The position numbers and the translations under genes are program-made. Shown one piece after another: positions 32,752-44,197 of a DNA stretch of 64,000 nt (positions within the stretch are counted from its first letter, which is position 1; each line of letters starts with the position of its first letter). This DNA is from Anadara kagoshimensis (Eukaryota; Mollusca; Bivalvia; Arcoida; Arcidae): contig CM037868.1 in NCBI GenBank assembly GCA_021292105.1, positions 35,521,876-35,585,875 of the forward strand, in the 5' to 3' direction. The notes beneath the pieces are model-generated. The model saw only the letters and a list, made by a program, of their open reading frames with translations. It had not been told where the DNA came from and made no database searches.

Positions 32752-33845
32752 CATATAAAATATGGTAACATGATGTAACTGTTGTGTTTTTGTTGTTGTT
32801 ATTATTATTAGTTGTTTTTATTGGTGTTATTATATAAGAATAAGGTAATTTTCCAAGGTCTATATGAACTTACAAAGTATAATGGGCTGTCTCTAGCGCG
32901 TTATGATAAGTTTACCTAGCATGTAATGGAATTTATAGCACTATAAACGCCATTTTTAGAACAGTTCAATGGTTATATTTTAATTTCGCAATTTTTGAAA
33001 ATGTTATTCTTGTTTTTGAATCATGAAATAAATTTAAAACACTGTCAAGAATGGCATGCAATTTCAATAGCTGGAACAGCCAATCAATGACGTCACGGGT
33101 ATAGGCGTAAATAGGAGATGAGTGACGTCACATTATCAAATGTAATTACATGTATATCCTCTAACTTCATTTGGTCGCAAACAGAGTTTAATACAATCAA
33201 ACATCATAAATGTAAATATAAAGACATTGGAAAATTGCCTTATCTCTTATATTTACTATATTTTAAACAAATTAATTGTATTTTCCAAGTTAATTTGAAA
33301 ACAATTTTAAAATTCGCTGTTGGTGCATCTTCGCATATATAACAATGAGCCGTCTCCTGTCAACGAGAGCATTTGACATCTGACGTCATCACGTCAGCTC
33401 GTGGAGCAATGTCCTTGAAGTTGCAAAGTATAGGCGATGTTAAAGCTTTATTGAAGCAAAGATGTTGCAATTGTTAATTTATTAAAATACTATCTTCAAC
33501 TATTACTAATATTTTGTGTATTTATGACATCATCTCTCTCTCTCTCTACTCTTAACTTTATACTTTATCTATATGCCCAAACTATTGGTAAACACGATAA
33601 TGCCGGTGAACCCGAGGACAAGAATCTAGGCACCAGCATGACCTTATTTTTGTTAGAACATGGGGGCAATTTTTTCCAGAGTCCAATGTCTGCGACCTAT
33701 TGATTTCACATAAGGACTGTTGATATATAAATGTACTTTCTACATAAAGTTACCCAATGATTGTTTAACAAATTGCCATGTTATGTACTAACATATGATA
33801 TGTGATAAAGGTCGATTGGAATACAATTCTACTGGCCTGTATAAA
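32752..33845. other. gene-free interval
   Basis: No supported gene. There are short TG and CT runs (33533-33550) and two GTGACGTCA / TGACGTCATC CRE-like palindromes near 33122 and 33382. No repeat family was recognised. Confidence 0.4.
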
Positions 33846-34183
33846 ACCACTGCTTAGTTGGTAGAGTGCACGCTTCGTAAGTGGGAGGCTGTGGGTTTGA
33901 TCCCTGGCCGGACCTGACCCAAGACTTGAAAATGGGTAGTGACTATTCTTTCGCCAAGCACTCGGCATTACGAAATAAAAGTCATGGTTCTTTCGGTTGG
34001 GAACTTAAAATAAATGAGGTCCTGTGTCACGGTAGGCTTGTTACGATAAAGAACCCTGCTGTATTATGCCATCAGCGCAACACACAGGCAAAATTTCTGC
34101 ACCTTCGCCTATAGCTGGCGACGTCTCGATATAAGTGAAATATTCTTGACTGGGACGTTAAACACCATTACTCTCTCTCTTTC
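33846..34183 (+). mobile_element. tRNA-headed SINE, full length with CT tail
   Basis: The head is CTTAGTTGGTAGAGTGCACG with box B GGGTTTGATCC. The body AAGACTTGAAAATGGGTAGT, AGCACTCGGCATTACGAAAT and GCACCTTCGCCTATAGCTGG follows. The 3' end reads CACCATTACTCTCTCTCTTT, so the element ends in a CT microsatellite instead of poly-A. Confidence 0.88.
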
Positions 34184-34230
34184 TAGATAATAAATAACGA
34201 GGAGCTGTTATAAGCTTCACTTACTCTTTA

Positions 34231-34312
34231 GCTCAGTGTTAAACTTTTGACAGGTCTTAACTTGCAACCCCCGCAACCCCCTTAAATCGGCCACTGATCT
34301 TTCGACAGGTCT
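34231..34312 (+). mobile_element. fragments of MITE family A
   Basis: TAGCTCAGTGTTAAACTTTT with GACAGGTCTTA at about 34231-34258, and TCGACAGGTCTGTAATG at about 34298, are right-end pieces of the family seen at 569-4431. No complete element. Confidence 0.55.
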
Positions 34313-34485
34313 GTAATGCATGTGTGTTTGTTTTATTATTTGATAGTGGTTTTTACAAATGGTGTTATTGTGAAAATGTGCCGCCTGTTTAAATGCTTTC
34401 AATGCTACTTATTTCTGAATGAAAAAAATAAATACTTTATATAGATCTTTTATATTGTTATTTTTATTCATAATTTGAACCAAAT

Positions 34486-34781
34486 TACAGTCAAACCTGT
34501 CTATAAAGGTCACCCAAGGGAACCAGTAACATTTACTGTTATGGACAGGTGGTCTTTATGTACAGGTTCAAATAATATGAATAAAGAATAATTGGGATAC
34601 GATTCTACTGACCTTGATGCGCAGGTGGCCTTTATATAGAGGTGGCCTTGAAAGCAGATTGGACCGTATTGAGTATATACAGGTTCAAATAATATGAATA
34701 AAGAATAATTGGAATACAATTCTACTGACCTTGATACGCAGGTGGCCATAATGAAGAGTTGGCCTTGAAGGCAGGTTAGAT
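34486..34781 (+). mobile_element. MITE family C copy with internal duplication
   Basis: It begins TACAGTCAAACCTGTCTATA. The inner block ACAGGTTCAAATAATATGAA to CTGACCTTGATGCGCAGGTG is present twice (from about 34561 and 34679), so the element is about 296 bp instead of 180. The right end is decayed (AGGCAGGTTAGATTTC). Confidence 0.75.
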
Positions 34782-35326
34782 TTCAACTCCGCGAATGATA
34801 ACCTCTTCTGTTAACCAAGTATAATACCTGTTGCCCCTGCTGAACACGAGGATCAGAAACAATATCCCAGTCTTACATGCATTTTAATACTACGTCACAA
34901 TTAACAGAACATCAACTTCTCTGTATGTAAAATTTTGATATATTGCACATTTATTTTCGCGATCTGTGTGTATCAGATCCATGTTTGCGAAATGTGACTA
35001 AGCTACTCTAAATTGTAAATCGGATATACCTTTACAGATATTTTAGGTTTACCTGGTCAACAGTTAATTAGCGGAAATGAAGTTTTCATTTATCAAATAT
35101 TGCTCGCGGAAATAAAGTTTTCATTTATCGCGGGAATAAAGTTTTACAATTTTAAAAAGTTTGCGGAGATAAAATGAAAACATGCAAGGATGGGATTGTT
35201 ACTGATCCACGTGTTCAATAGGGGCAACAGGTATTACACCTGGCTAACAGAAGAGGTACAACTATTTTAGTTTTCATTCGCGGTGTTGAAATAACCTACT
35301 ACTGGGCAATATGCATAGAATGTGAT

Positions 35327-35480
35327 TTTAAGTTCCCATCCAAAAGATCAGCTACTTTAATTTCGTAATGTCGAGTGTTTGTCGCAAGATCAGTCGCTAT
35401 TCCATTTCAAGTACTCGGTCGGGGTTCGAACCAACGAACTCCCACGTATGGAGCGAGCCAACTGATCAAAATGTTACTGG
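35327..35480 (-). mobile_element. SINE fragment with head
   Basis: TAAGTTCCCATCCAAAAGAT, TTCGTAATGTCGAGTGTTTG and CGGGGTTCGAACCAACGAAC are the minus-strand body and box B. The head end is decayed. Confidence 0.7.
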
Positions 35481-35667
35481 GACGAACCCCATTTAAACAC
35501 GACTATTCCATAATTTTCACACGAGTTACCTCCCTTTGACCGTATGTTAGATGGGTTGTTTTATGTTTGCAATTTTTTTACCATTAGGATGAGTTTAAAC
35601 GCAAGAACAATTTCTTCGCCAGGAACGAAGAATTTACGCATGTTCACACGGATCATAATGACCTAAT

Positions 35668-35834
35668 TACAGCCCACCTGCCTTACAGGCCACCTCTATA
35701 TATAACAGTCACCTGCTTATAAAGGCCAGTAGAATTGTATCCCAATTGTTCTCTATTCATACTATTAGATTCTGTATATAAAGGCCACTTTTACTGATTA
35801 CCATGGTTGGCCTTTATAGACAGGTTTGACTGTA
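35668..35834 (-). mobile_element. MITE family C copy
   Basis: TACAGCCCACCTGCCTTACA at the left and GACAGGTTTGACTGTA at the right, with GCCAGTAGAATTGTATCCCA inside, is the reverse of the other copies. About 167 bp. Confidence 0.75.
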
Positions 35835-36094
35835 TTTAAACTGAGCTTGTTATATATATGGTAAAATGAAGAAAAGAAAAGTCGGTTAAAATTTTGTAAA
35901 TTTTTAACTACATAAACTACTTTTTTATTTGTTATTAATTTCTGTTGTACTTTCACTGTTGTACAACGTACACGGTTTATTGCAGCATAAATAAAGCCAA
36001 ACAACGAATTCACTACACCAGGGTAAGTTAAAAACTATTTTAGGTGAGTTAGCAGACATTTTGACTTTAAAGTGCGCTCAGGACAATGTACAAG

Positions 36095-36270
36095 GAGGGT
36101 CTTTAAAGTGACACGGGACGTTTGTTGTTAAGATTTCTTGTGTGACTTTCATCTCTAAATGCCAAATGCTTGGCGAAAGAACAGACACTACCAACTTTCA
36201 AATCTTCGTCCGAACCCACGACCTCCAACAGACGAAGCGAGTATTCTACCAATTGAGTTATCGTAGTTGT
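36095..36270 (-). mobile_element. SINE, second subfamily, partial
   Basis: AAAGTGACACGGGACG, ATCTCTAAATGCCAAATGCT, TGGCGAAAGAACAGACACTA and the head complement TACCAATTGAGTTATCG mark a SINE of the subfamily seen at 41755. A homopolymer A tract follows at 36295-36309. Confidence 0.65.
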
Positions 36271-36359
36271 GAAGACGAGGTGTTTTGGTTTTACAAAAAA
36301 AAAAAAAACAATAAATCTTAAAATCGAACGATGTATTGAACTTCTCATATGGAAACTCA

Positions 36360-36535
36360 ATCTTTGGATTCCATTAGGCGTCGAAATTGTCAACGGATAA
36401 TGAAATCCGGAATTCATAAGGGGTCGAAATTGTCAACGGATTATGAAATCTGAAATTCATTAGGGTTCGAAATTGTCAACGCCTGATGAAGTTCGTAGTT
36501 TATTAGGCGTTGTAATTTCGACGTCTAATGAAGTC
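36360..36535 (+). repeat. short tandem repeat around TCGAAATTGTCAACGGAT
   Basis: The phrase CGAAATTGTCAACG occurs three times (about 36381, 36426, 36469), each with ATGAAATC and ATTCATTAGG-like text, at about 44-bp spacing. The origin is unknown. A G-rich run (GGGGTGGGGGGGGGGGTGGG) follows at about 36741. Confidence 0.6.
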
Positions 36536-37068
36536 TTGGCTTAAGTAGAGTTCAAATCCATAAGCAGTCTGTCAAGCACTTTGTGGATCAAAAGAATTAG
36601 GAAATCAAGAGTTTTAAGTTAAAAAATCAGGAGATTATCATGAACTAAGGAATGTTTGGTATAAGCTTAAAGGTCTTACTTAAGCCATTTTCATTCCAAC
36701 ATAATATTATTATTATAGTTTTTTTGGGGTTTTTTTTGGGCGGGGTGGGGGGGGGGGTGGGGAAAAGGCTCAAAATCAGGAGTTTTTAGGAGTTTATGAA
36801 ACAAATTCAGGAAAAATCAGGAACAACTCAAAATCAGAAATAATAAGGAAAATCGGGAATCACTTGACAGACTACATGAGGGGTTGCCAGATGAGCCAGT
36901 CTATGTCTCAACATCTACGGTAAATAATGTTAGGATTTGATCAAATACTGTAAAAGAAAATTTATTATTATTTTTTAAAAAATGTCATGATGATGTAGTT
37001 TTTCTAATTGAGACAACTGTCAAATATCTCGCATAAAACCCATAGTTCATTAAAATATTGTTTTAGAG

Positions 37069-37249
37069 TACAGTCTAAAATGCCTATAAAGGCCACCCAA
37101 GGGAACCAGTAAAAGTGACCTTTATAGGCAGGTGATCCTTATATACAGGTTAAAAAATGGAATAAAAAGCCATTGGGATCACATTTTACTGGCCTTTACA
37201 AGCAGGTGACCCTTATATAGAGGTGGCCTTTAAGGCAAGTTCGACTGTA
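37069..37249 (+). mobile_element. MITE family C copy
   Basis: TACAGTCTAAAATGCCTATA at the left and TTAAGGCAAGTTCGACTGTA at the right; 181 bp. The interior AAGGGAACCAGTAAAAGTGA is conserved. Confidence 0.8.
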
Positions 37250-37438
37250 TTCAAATAAATCTACCGTAGATCTAGAGGCGGGTGTTTTGTACCCACGTCG
37301 TCATTGGTGGGGGTTCCCATTAAGAGGGTGACGGAGATAATATTTGTTTAAGATCTAGGTCAACTACTATATCTCTATCCTATTTATGTTACATTCCATA
37401 CCATTTTTCTCTCAAATGGTCATAACTTTACGCTGAAA

Positions 37439-37440
<2 letters not shown>

Positions 37441-37475
<35 letters not shown>

Positions 37476-37720
37476 GGTACCCCCTCGTGCTGTGGATATT
37501 TTAGCAATGTAATCATAAAATACATTCAAGGAATGGTATATGACAATATACCGGCATTTTTTAAATGTATTTTATGATTAACTCTCTCTCTCTCTCATTC
37601 TCTCTCTCACTATGTCTGCCTCTTCCTCTCTGTCTCTCTCTTTGTCAGCAGCCTGTCCTTCTCTCTCTATGTCTGTCTGTCTGTCTCTCTTCTTGCGGAC
37701 TGATGAAAATTAAATAGTTG
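37441..37720. repeat. GA and CT microsatellite cluster
   Basis: (GA)n at 37441-37472, then CT-rich runs with TCTGTCTGTC phrases at 37580-37690, ending CTTCTTGCGGACTGATGAAA. The same ending occurs at 38236, so the cluster is duplicated with 38023-38260. Confidence 0.85.
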
Positions 37721-38014
37721 GGACAATGTGAGATTTATAGAAAATACATGTATTTGCATACATTCTCAGAAATGTAAACGTATTTGTTTTCGCGATGTAC
37801 TTTTTTTCCTAATTAAATGTGGGGACATTTTTGATAGGGACCATCGAATATCCTGTATCCTGATCTAACCTAACCGAGCTCTATTGCAAATAGCGGTTTC
37901 TTTTAGCATTTCAACTAACGATCTGGGGATACAAGATTTGTCCCAACATTGTTGGTGGTAATCCTACTGTGCTTGTCACGTAGCTAATAATTTTCCACAA
38001 ATCAATAGCTGGAG

Positions 38015-38022
<8 letters not shown>

Positions 38023-38050
<28 letters not shown>

Positions 38051-38260
38051 GTCTCGGCCTGTCTGCCTGTCTGACTCTCTCTGTCCTTGTCTCTCTTCGC
38101 CTTTCACTATTTCTGTCTGCCCCCTCTCTCTCTCTGTCTCTCTGTTTGTCTCGGTCTGTCTGCCTGTCTGTCTCCCTCTGCCCCTGTCTCTCTCCGTCTT
38201 TCTCTCGCTCTCTGTCTGCCTCTCTCTTTTTCTCTTCTTGCGGACTGATGAAGATTAAAA
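38023..38260. repeat. CT/GTCT pyrimidine-rich microsatellite
   Basis: Runs of CTCTCT and CTGTCTGCCTGTCTG make up the block, ending CTTCTTGCGGACTGATGAAG. Both strands show long open frames of low complexity, which are artefacts. A GAC-rich triplet run follows at about 38322-38360. Confidence 0.9.
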
Positions 38261-38496
38261 GCAACGGTAATCACAAAGTTCTTTTAATCGTTATATCATC
38301 GATGTTAAAACCCCTCACCAAGACGACGATGACGACAACGACAACGACGGCGACGACGAATGCATGACTGCAAGTTAAAGTTTAGGTGAGACAAAACCAA
38401 CCTTTAAAGAACAACAATTTTTGCCGACAAATTTTTACTTACTCCAGAATTGTGTACAATAAATAATTGAATCAATAAAATAAACACAAAAACAAC

Positions 38497-38498
38497 TA

Positions 38499-38541
<43 letters not shown>

Positions 38542-38805
38542 AATGAATGAATGAATAAATAAATAAATAAAATGAATGAATGAATAAATAAATAAAATAA
38601 ACACAAAACAAATAAATAAAAAATAAATAAAATAAATGAATAAATAAATAAAATAAACACAAAACAAATATAAATAAATAAATAAATAAATACAAAAAAT
38701 AAATATTACATAAATAAATACATAATCAATAAAAAGGATAAGAAAGTAATACATGAATTAAAAATAAATTAAATTAAAATAAATAAATAAATAAATAAAT
38801 AAATG
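38497..38805. repeat. (AAAT)n microsatellite block
   Basis: Long AAATAAAT runs are interrupted three times by AATGAATGAATG and AACACAAAAC phrases, so a compound unit was duplicated. The minus-strand frames rich in F, Y, I and L are by-products. Confidence 0.95.
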
Positions 38806-39308
38806 TAAACAGCAGTCATCAACATTTGATCACATTGCTCAGAGTTTCATTTATATTCAACCTTCAGTCGTTGAACTGTCCTGACCCGTTTCAAAAATGC
38901 CGTTACCCTATTGAATAATTCACAAAAGATGAATTCCATGTCATTTCGATATAAAAATGCATAATATATATACTAAAAATAAATACTAAAAAAGGATTAT
39001 TAAAACTTATTTAACCAAAAAATTAGAAAAAAAAATAAAAATTCTTTTCCCACGCCATTACAAAGTATAGGAACAAGAGCAATGAGTTTTAAGTCTGTGC
39101 GTGTTTTATTTCGTTTATGAAAAGCCCTTAGATACGGTTTGCATTAACGGCTCAATGGCCGTTATGATCGAGAAAAGCATGAAATAATCTTTAAATAATT
39201 TATTTATTTAAATCTATGTAACTTCAAATAAAAAAAATATTTTTGATGAAGTCAAAGTTCTCTAGAACGTGAATGGTGTTAATATTTAAATATGAATACA
39301 CATGAATA
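38806..39308. other. gene-free AT-rich interval
   Basis: No gene, TIR or repeat family was recognised. Confidence 0.4.
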
Positions 39309-39525
39309 GTACAGGCATGTCGAAAGTTTAACAGTAAGCTCTTAAGACAATTAGTCGAAAAAAGATTGTCGAGTCGCCGAGATTTAAATAGTCGATGACC
39401 GAAAATCTGCCTTGAAGAGATAAATGGCAGCTTCTGAAATATAGCTAACAAGCTACCTAGATCCGCAGTCGATTCGGCAATAATTCGTTAGCTTAGTGAT
39501 AAACTTTCGACAGGTCTGTACTGTA
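39309..39525. mobile_element. MITE family A copy
   Basis: TACAGGCATGTCGAAAGTTT at the left and AAACTTTCGACAGGTCTGTA at the right are inverted. It is about 217 bp and contains the GCAATAATTCGTTAGCTTAG inner terminal segment. Confidence 0.8.
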
Positions 39526-39571
39526 TATACAAAACGCGTCTCTGAATGACGAAAATACCTCTATCTACGTA

Positions 39572-40114
39572 TACAGACCCGTCGAAAGTTTAACCCTCGG
39601 CTAACGAAAATAAGTCAAAGGTCGTCTGTCGAGTTGTCGAAATGTGCATAGCAAGCAAACATCGGTAAAATTGTCGAGAGATAGATAGCAGCTGACGAGA
39701 TGCAGCTAACGAGGAGCAGAGAATATAGCCGCAGATTCGGCACTAATTTGGTGGTTTTGTGTCACAAGTTAACTTTCGGAAGTTGAGTTGAGTAATGGTG
39801 TTTAACGTCCCAGTCAACATTATTTCACTTATATCGAACTGTCGGCAGCTATAGGCGAAGGTGTAGAAATTTTGCCTGTGATTTACGCTGATGGTATAAT
39901 ACAGCAGGGTCCTTTTTCCTACCACGCCCACCGTGACACGGGACCTCGTTTATTTTAAGTTCCCATCCGAAAGAACCGTGACTTTCATTTCGTAATGTCG
40001 AGTGCTTGGTGAAAGAATAACATAGCTAGTGAGGGGCGAGATGAGTCCCCCCCCCCTTCCCCGATTTGACACTAATTTGGTAGTTTGGTGTTAAACTTTC
40101 GACACAACTGTATA
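39572..40114. mobile_element. MITE family A copy interrupted by a SINE
   Basis: The left end is TACAGACCCGTCGAAAGTTT. The right end, GTGTTAAACTTTCGAC then ACAACTGTA, lies at about 40090-40111. Between them the minus-strand SINE at 39784-40015 (GTAATGGTGTTTAACGTCCC to ATTTCGTAATGTCGAGTGCT, head missing) inserted near the element's right end. Part of that end (CACTAATTTGGTGGTTT) is duplicated either side. Confidence 0.65.
39784..40015 (-). mobile_element. SINE copy, head truncated
   Basis: Starts GAGTAATGGTGTTTAACGTC, contains GCAGCTATAGGCGAAGGTGT and GACACGGGACCTCGTTTATT, and stops in GAGTGCTTGGTGAAAGAATA before the tRNA-like head. Nested in MITE family A. Confidence 0.85.
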
Positions 40115-40196
40115 GTACTCATCAGAAAGAGTGTATAATATATATTTAATTTGAATCCATACAACGGATTTAAATTTTAATAAAAGTCCTTGAAAT

Positions 40197-40420
40197 ACAG
40201 TACAGGTCTGTCAAAAGTTTTACACTGGGCTAACAAATTAGTGCCGATTTGGCAGGTATACGTAATCTCGGTCCATCGGCTTTTATATCTCGGCAGCTCC
40301 AAGCGATCTCTCGTTTACATTTTAGTTTATAGCTATTCATATCTTGACAAAGACTCAGCAGCCGTGCTTCAACTTCTTTTCGCTAGCTCAGTGTTAAACT
40401 TTCAATAGGTCTGTACTGTA
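40197..40420. mobile_element. MITE family A, complete copy
   Basis: TACAGTACAGGTCTGTCAAA at the left and AATAGGTCTGTACTGTA at the right; 224 bp. It has the family interior GGCAGCTCCAAGCGATCTCT and TTCAACTTCTTTTCGCTAGC, which makes it a good reference for the expanded element at 569-4431. Confidence 0.85.
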
Positions 40421-40639
40421 TGACATGATGATTTATCTGTGGATAGTGATAAATTAAAATTGTCATGTGATACTTAAGAATTTTTTATGAAAATGTTGAG
40501 TGCTACTTTTAAATTTTAATAAAATAATTCATAAAAAGTACAACTTTTTAAATTCATTATTTCATTAAAATTTAATAGTAGCACATGACAAACTTATACC
40601 ATTCAAAAGTAATAGGTTATATTAATTGTTATATAATTA

Positions 40640-40675
40640 TATTTTTTTTTATTTATTTATAATAATTATTTATTC

Positions 40676-40736
<61 letters not shown>

Positions 40737-40760
40737 TAATAATTATTTATTTATTTATTA
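40640..40760. repeat. (TTTA)n microsatellite
   Basis: About 100 bp of TTTA repeats. Just upstream (40480-40580) lies an AT-rich inverted pair (TACTTTTAAATTTTAATAAA against TCATTAAAATTTAATAGTAG). Confidence 0.9.
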
Positions 40761-40874
40761 TAATGTTCTTTTCGGTACTTCGTTATAAATTATCCGTATG
40801 TCTGAAAACATTTGTCATGCTGTAATTTTTTTGAATATTTCTTTTGAATATTTTAATGAAAAAAATAAAAAAAA

Positions 40875-41140
40875 TAGTGAGTTCGTGGGTTTGAACCCCA
40901 ATTGCGTCTGACTTGAAAACGGGTATTGACTGTTCTTTCGCCAAACACTCGGCATTACAAAATAAAAGTCACGGTTCTTTCGAATGGGATGGTCCTGTGT
41001 CACTGTAAGCTTGGCACGATAAAGAACCCTGCTGTAAATGCTTAGACAAAATATCAGCACCTTCGCCTATAGCTGGCGACGTCTGGATATAAGTGAAATC
41101 CTCTTGGTGGGGGCGTTAAACACCATTACTAATAAATGAA
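40875..41140 (+). mobile_element. SINE copy, 5' truncated in the head
   Basis: It starts within box B (GTGGGTTTGAACCCC) and continues ACTTGAAAACGGGTATTGAC to GCACCTTCGCCTATAGCTGG and CACCATTACTAATAAA. The minus-strand frame here is a shadow. Confidence 0.85.
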
Positions 41141-41525
41141 ATAAAACAGCCACAATGCCCCTCATTTGATCTTTTATGTTACAGTGCACACTCTCTCTGT
41201 CGGTGACTATTCAAATTTACTCCATATATTAGCAGTTTAAAACGTCGTCATCGGGGTATATAGACATTCATTTACACTAGGTTTATTTTTTTTGGATGTT
41301 CGCACACTCTCTCTGTCGGAGACCCTTTGAATTCACCTCAATTGGGGGTATACAAAATTCATTCGGATTATTTTTGTTGGATGATCTATCTTTTGTTTAA
41401 CACACGTTCACTGTTGGGTACAAAGTGTGTTAAAAAATCGCATCGACTAATAAATCAAGCCTACAGAGTTTTAATGCCACTGTCAACGATCACTGTCAGT
41501 TAGGTAATTTGTCTATTTTATTAAG

Positions 41526-41702
41526 TACAGTAACATCAATCTATAAAGGCCACCCAAGGGAACCAGTAAAAGCGGCGCTTATGGGCAGATGACCTGTATA
41601 TACTGGTTCAAATAATATAAAATAAAGAACGATACAATTCTACTGGCATTATAAGCAGGTGACCCTTACATAGAGGTGGTTTTTAAGGCAGGTTGGACTG
41701 TA
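41526..41702 (+). mobile_element. MITE family C copy
   Basis: TACAGTAACATCAATCTATA at the left and TTAAGGCAGGTTGGACTGTA at the right; 177 bp. Confidence 0.8.
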
Positions 41703-41754
41703 CTTTGTTACATACTTAATGGTAAAGCAAATGCAAGTGATAGATTGATTAATT

Positions 41755-42080
41755 GAATGGGGTTTTACGTCCCAGTCAAAAATATTTCACTTATATTGTG
41801 ACGACACCAGCTATATGTGAAGTGGCAGAAAATTTAGATATGGCAAGGCTTAAGGCAATGTGGGGGAAGGGCTCGTTAAAGTGCCACACCTGCCGCGACA
41901 CGGAGTATCGGTTTTCAAGGTCTCTAATGATGGGTCCTATGATTTTCATTTCTAAATGCCGAGTACTTGGCGAAAGAACAGTCACTTTCTATTTTCAAGT
42001 CTTAAGTCAGACCCGGAGTTCGAACCCACGACCTCCACGTACGAAGCGAGCACTCTACCAACTGAGCTACTGTAGAAGAT
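41755..42080 (-). mobile_element. SINE, second subfamily, full length
   Basis: Tail side: TTTTACGTCCCAGTCAAAAA and TTTCACTTATATTGTGACGA. The middle GCCACACCTGCCGCGACACG and TATCGGTTTTCAAGGTCTCT differs from the main subfamily. The body near the head, CGAGTACTTGGCGAAAGAAC, and the head complement CACTCTACCAACTGAGCTAC are shared. A deleted relative is at 46325-46550. Confidence 0.8.
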
Positions 42081-42149
42081 GACTTCCTTGACAACACTAG
42101 TAGTCGTAGTCGCCGTTGTCTCATTTCACTCATTTCGGGGGCATATGTG

Positions 42150-42390
42150 GTCTAAAGGGAGCGCTAACGGGTCACAGCGCCTCTCACAGCTTACCGTCTA
42201 AGTTCGAATCTCGCTCGGGCAGATTCTAGTCCGAGAAAGCTCAATTGCCGAAGCTCGATGGGTACTCCGGTTTCTTCCTCTATTCTAGACTGACAGCCTC
42301 GAAATCAGTGAAAAAATCTCAACTAGGGGGCAAAATACCACTAATAAAGCCATCCGGCATCCGCCCATAATTTCACTCATTCAAACTCGG
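42150..42390 (+). mobile_element. second tRNA-derived SINE family
   Basis: ATGTGGTCTAAAGGGAGCGC resembles a box A and AAGTTCGAATCTCGCTC a box B. The tail GGGTACTCCGGTTTCTTCCT is shared with 43725-43870 (GGACTCCGGTTTCCTCC). This body is unrelated to the main SINE. Confidence 0.6.
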
Positions 42391-43279
42391 AAACTAGCTG
42401 ATAGTTTATATATAATAAAAACTTATTTTGACATGAAATATAGCAGGAAGAAGTACATGTCTTAAACTAAAAGTCTTCAATTGGAAACAATAAAAAAACC
42501 CAGTCATCATCAATGTTCAAATCACAATCTCAAAGCAAAGTTAAAACACTGAAACTATAAATAAAGTTGAGGTTTGTAAATATAATTTTGTTTTATTTAC
42601 GACCGTGGTTAAAATTAAATGAGTGTATCAAATATTTTCCAGTCCAATTAAAATCTTATTTTGGAACTTTTAAAATTTTAACGACGTCAACCCGTTAGTC
42701 CAGTAATAATATTTGTACATGTGTGTTTCCTATTTGTGCGTGCAACTGATTTTTACATGGTTGAAAACTTTGGAAATCAACCTTTTAATTGATGCCTAAA
42801 TGTTTCTAATTGTCTAAATGTAACCAGCATATCTCGTTTCAGTCGGAAATTTGATATTTTTTATTCAGAGGCTGTGAAATGAAACGAACCTGTTAAACGG
42901 GGTTAAACGGCAAGGCTAATTGTCCGGAAAAAAAAGAAACTGATATCCGATAGTTAACCGACAATTTCACTTCCGGAGGTAGAAATTTAAAGAATTTAAA
43001 AAAAATTCATTAGATTTTTAATTTTTATTATTTTTTTTTTATTTAATGGAATGATGCCTTCAAACTTAGCTTAAAATTTCCGGGAGTAGAAGTTTAAAAA
43101 AAATGTTTTAATAAAAAAATTTAATTTAATTCATATGATTTTTTTAAATGAAATAATACCTTTAAAAAATAGCTCAGCTTTTTTTTGTTAGAAAATCATC
43201 ATAAGCACACACTGATATTGTCCGATACAAACAATATACTTATACACATAATTTTTTTCTTCTTTTTCTCTTGAAACCA

Positions 43280-43560
43280 ATCCACTGCAGTAGCTCAGTG
43301 GTAAAGTGCTCGCTTCGTGTGTGGGAGGCGAAAAGTTCGAACCTCGGACGGGTCTGACCAAGACTTGAAAATAGGTACATGTAGTGACTGACTCAGCATT
43401 CAAATGTAGAGAGACCTTAAAAACTTATGCCCCTGTGTCAGGACAGGAGTGGCACGTTGAATAAACCACTCTGTGCATTTGTCCTAAGCGCACTGCAAAG
43501 GTAAAAAAATCTAAAACTTCACCTATAGCTGGTAACGATTCGATATAAGTCAAATATTCT
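43280..43560 (+). mobile_element. SINE, diverged copy with good tRNA-like head
   Basis: The head CAGTAGCTCAGTGGTAAAGT and AAGTTCGAACCTCGG is close to tRNA promoter boxes. The body is diverged (GCGCACTGCAAAGGTAAAAA, TTCACCTATAGCTGGTAACG). No acceptor-stem pairing was seen, so it is not a tRNA gene. Confidence 0.75.
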
Positions 43561-43724
43561 TGACAATTCTACTTGAAATATTATTTTTAATCGATACAAT
43601 ACATCTGGAATGTATGCAGACATCGGATTTTAATGTGACACCAAAACTTAAAATTATTATTATTATTATTATATAATGTAAATGATAACTTGTGTAGTTG
43701 CTGCCCAAACCCAAAATGACTTTG

Positions 43725-43870
43725 GGGGTCAAATGGTCTAAGGCTCCGGCCTACAGCGCCGCTTTTTATCCTGAACAGCTTCCAGTTTGAAAAAAAAATT
43801 ATGGGTCTGCTTGCGGCAGTAAGATGGTGGTTTATCTGGGGACTCCGGTTTCCTCCAACATAAAAAAAAC
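43725..43870 (+). mobile_element. second SINE family, fragment ending at a GA tract
   Basis: GGGTCAAATGGTCTAAGGCT, then TGGGGACTCCGGTTTCCTCC and ACATAAAAAAAACTGACCGA, followed directly by (GA)n. Confidence 0.5.
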
Positions 43871-43874
43871 TGAC

Positions 43875-43876
<2 letters not shown>

Positions 43877-43939
<63 letters not shown>

Positions 43940-44036
43940 AATGTGTTACGTTTCAATATATATATAACCTCGTCAACAATTTAGAGAGAGGAGGTTGAAT
44001 TTTATACCTTTCATAATAATTTAAAATTCCAAAGCA

Positions 44037-44092
<56 letters not shown>

Positions 44093-44197
44093 AGTTTGAA
44101 TGTGATACGTTTCAATTTATATATAACCTCGTCAACAATTTAGAGAGAGGAGGTTGAATTTTATACCTTTCATAATATTTCAAAATTCCAAAGCAAT

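Noticed and set aside
37911-38367. Arg/Glu/Asp-rich and Ser/Leu/Cys-rich frames on opposite strands
   Set aside because: Both are readings of one CT/GTCT simple repeat.
38404-38754. Long F/Y/I-rich minus-strand frames
   Set aside because: Translation of an (AAAT)n microsatellite.
43260-43350. Genuine tRNA gene suggested by box A and box B
   Set aside because: The boxes are followed by the SINE body, acceptor and anticodon stems do not pair convincingly, and a dozen relatives share the same 3' text.
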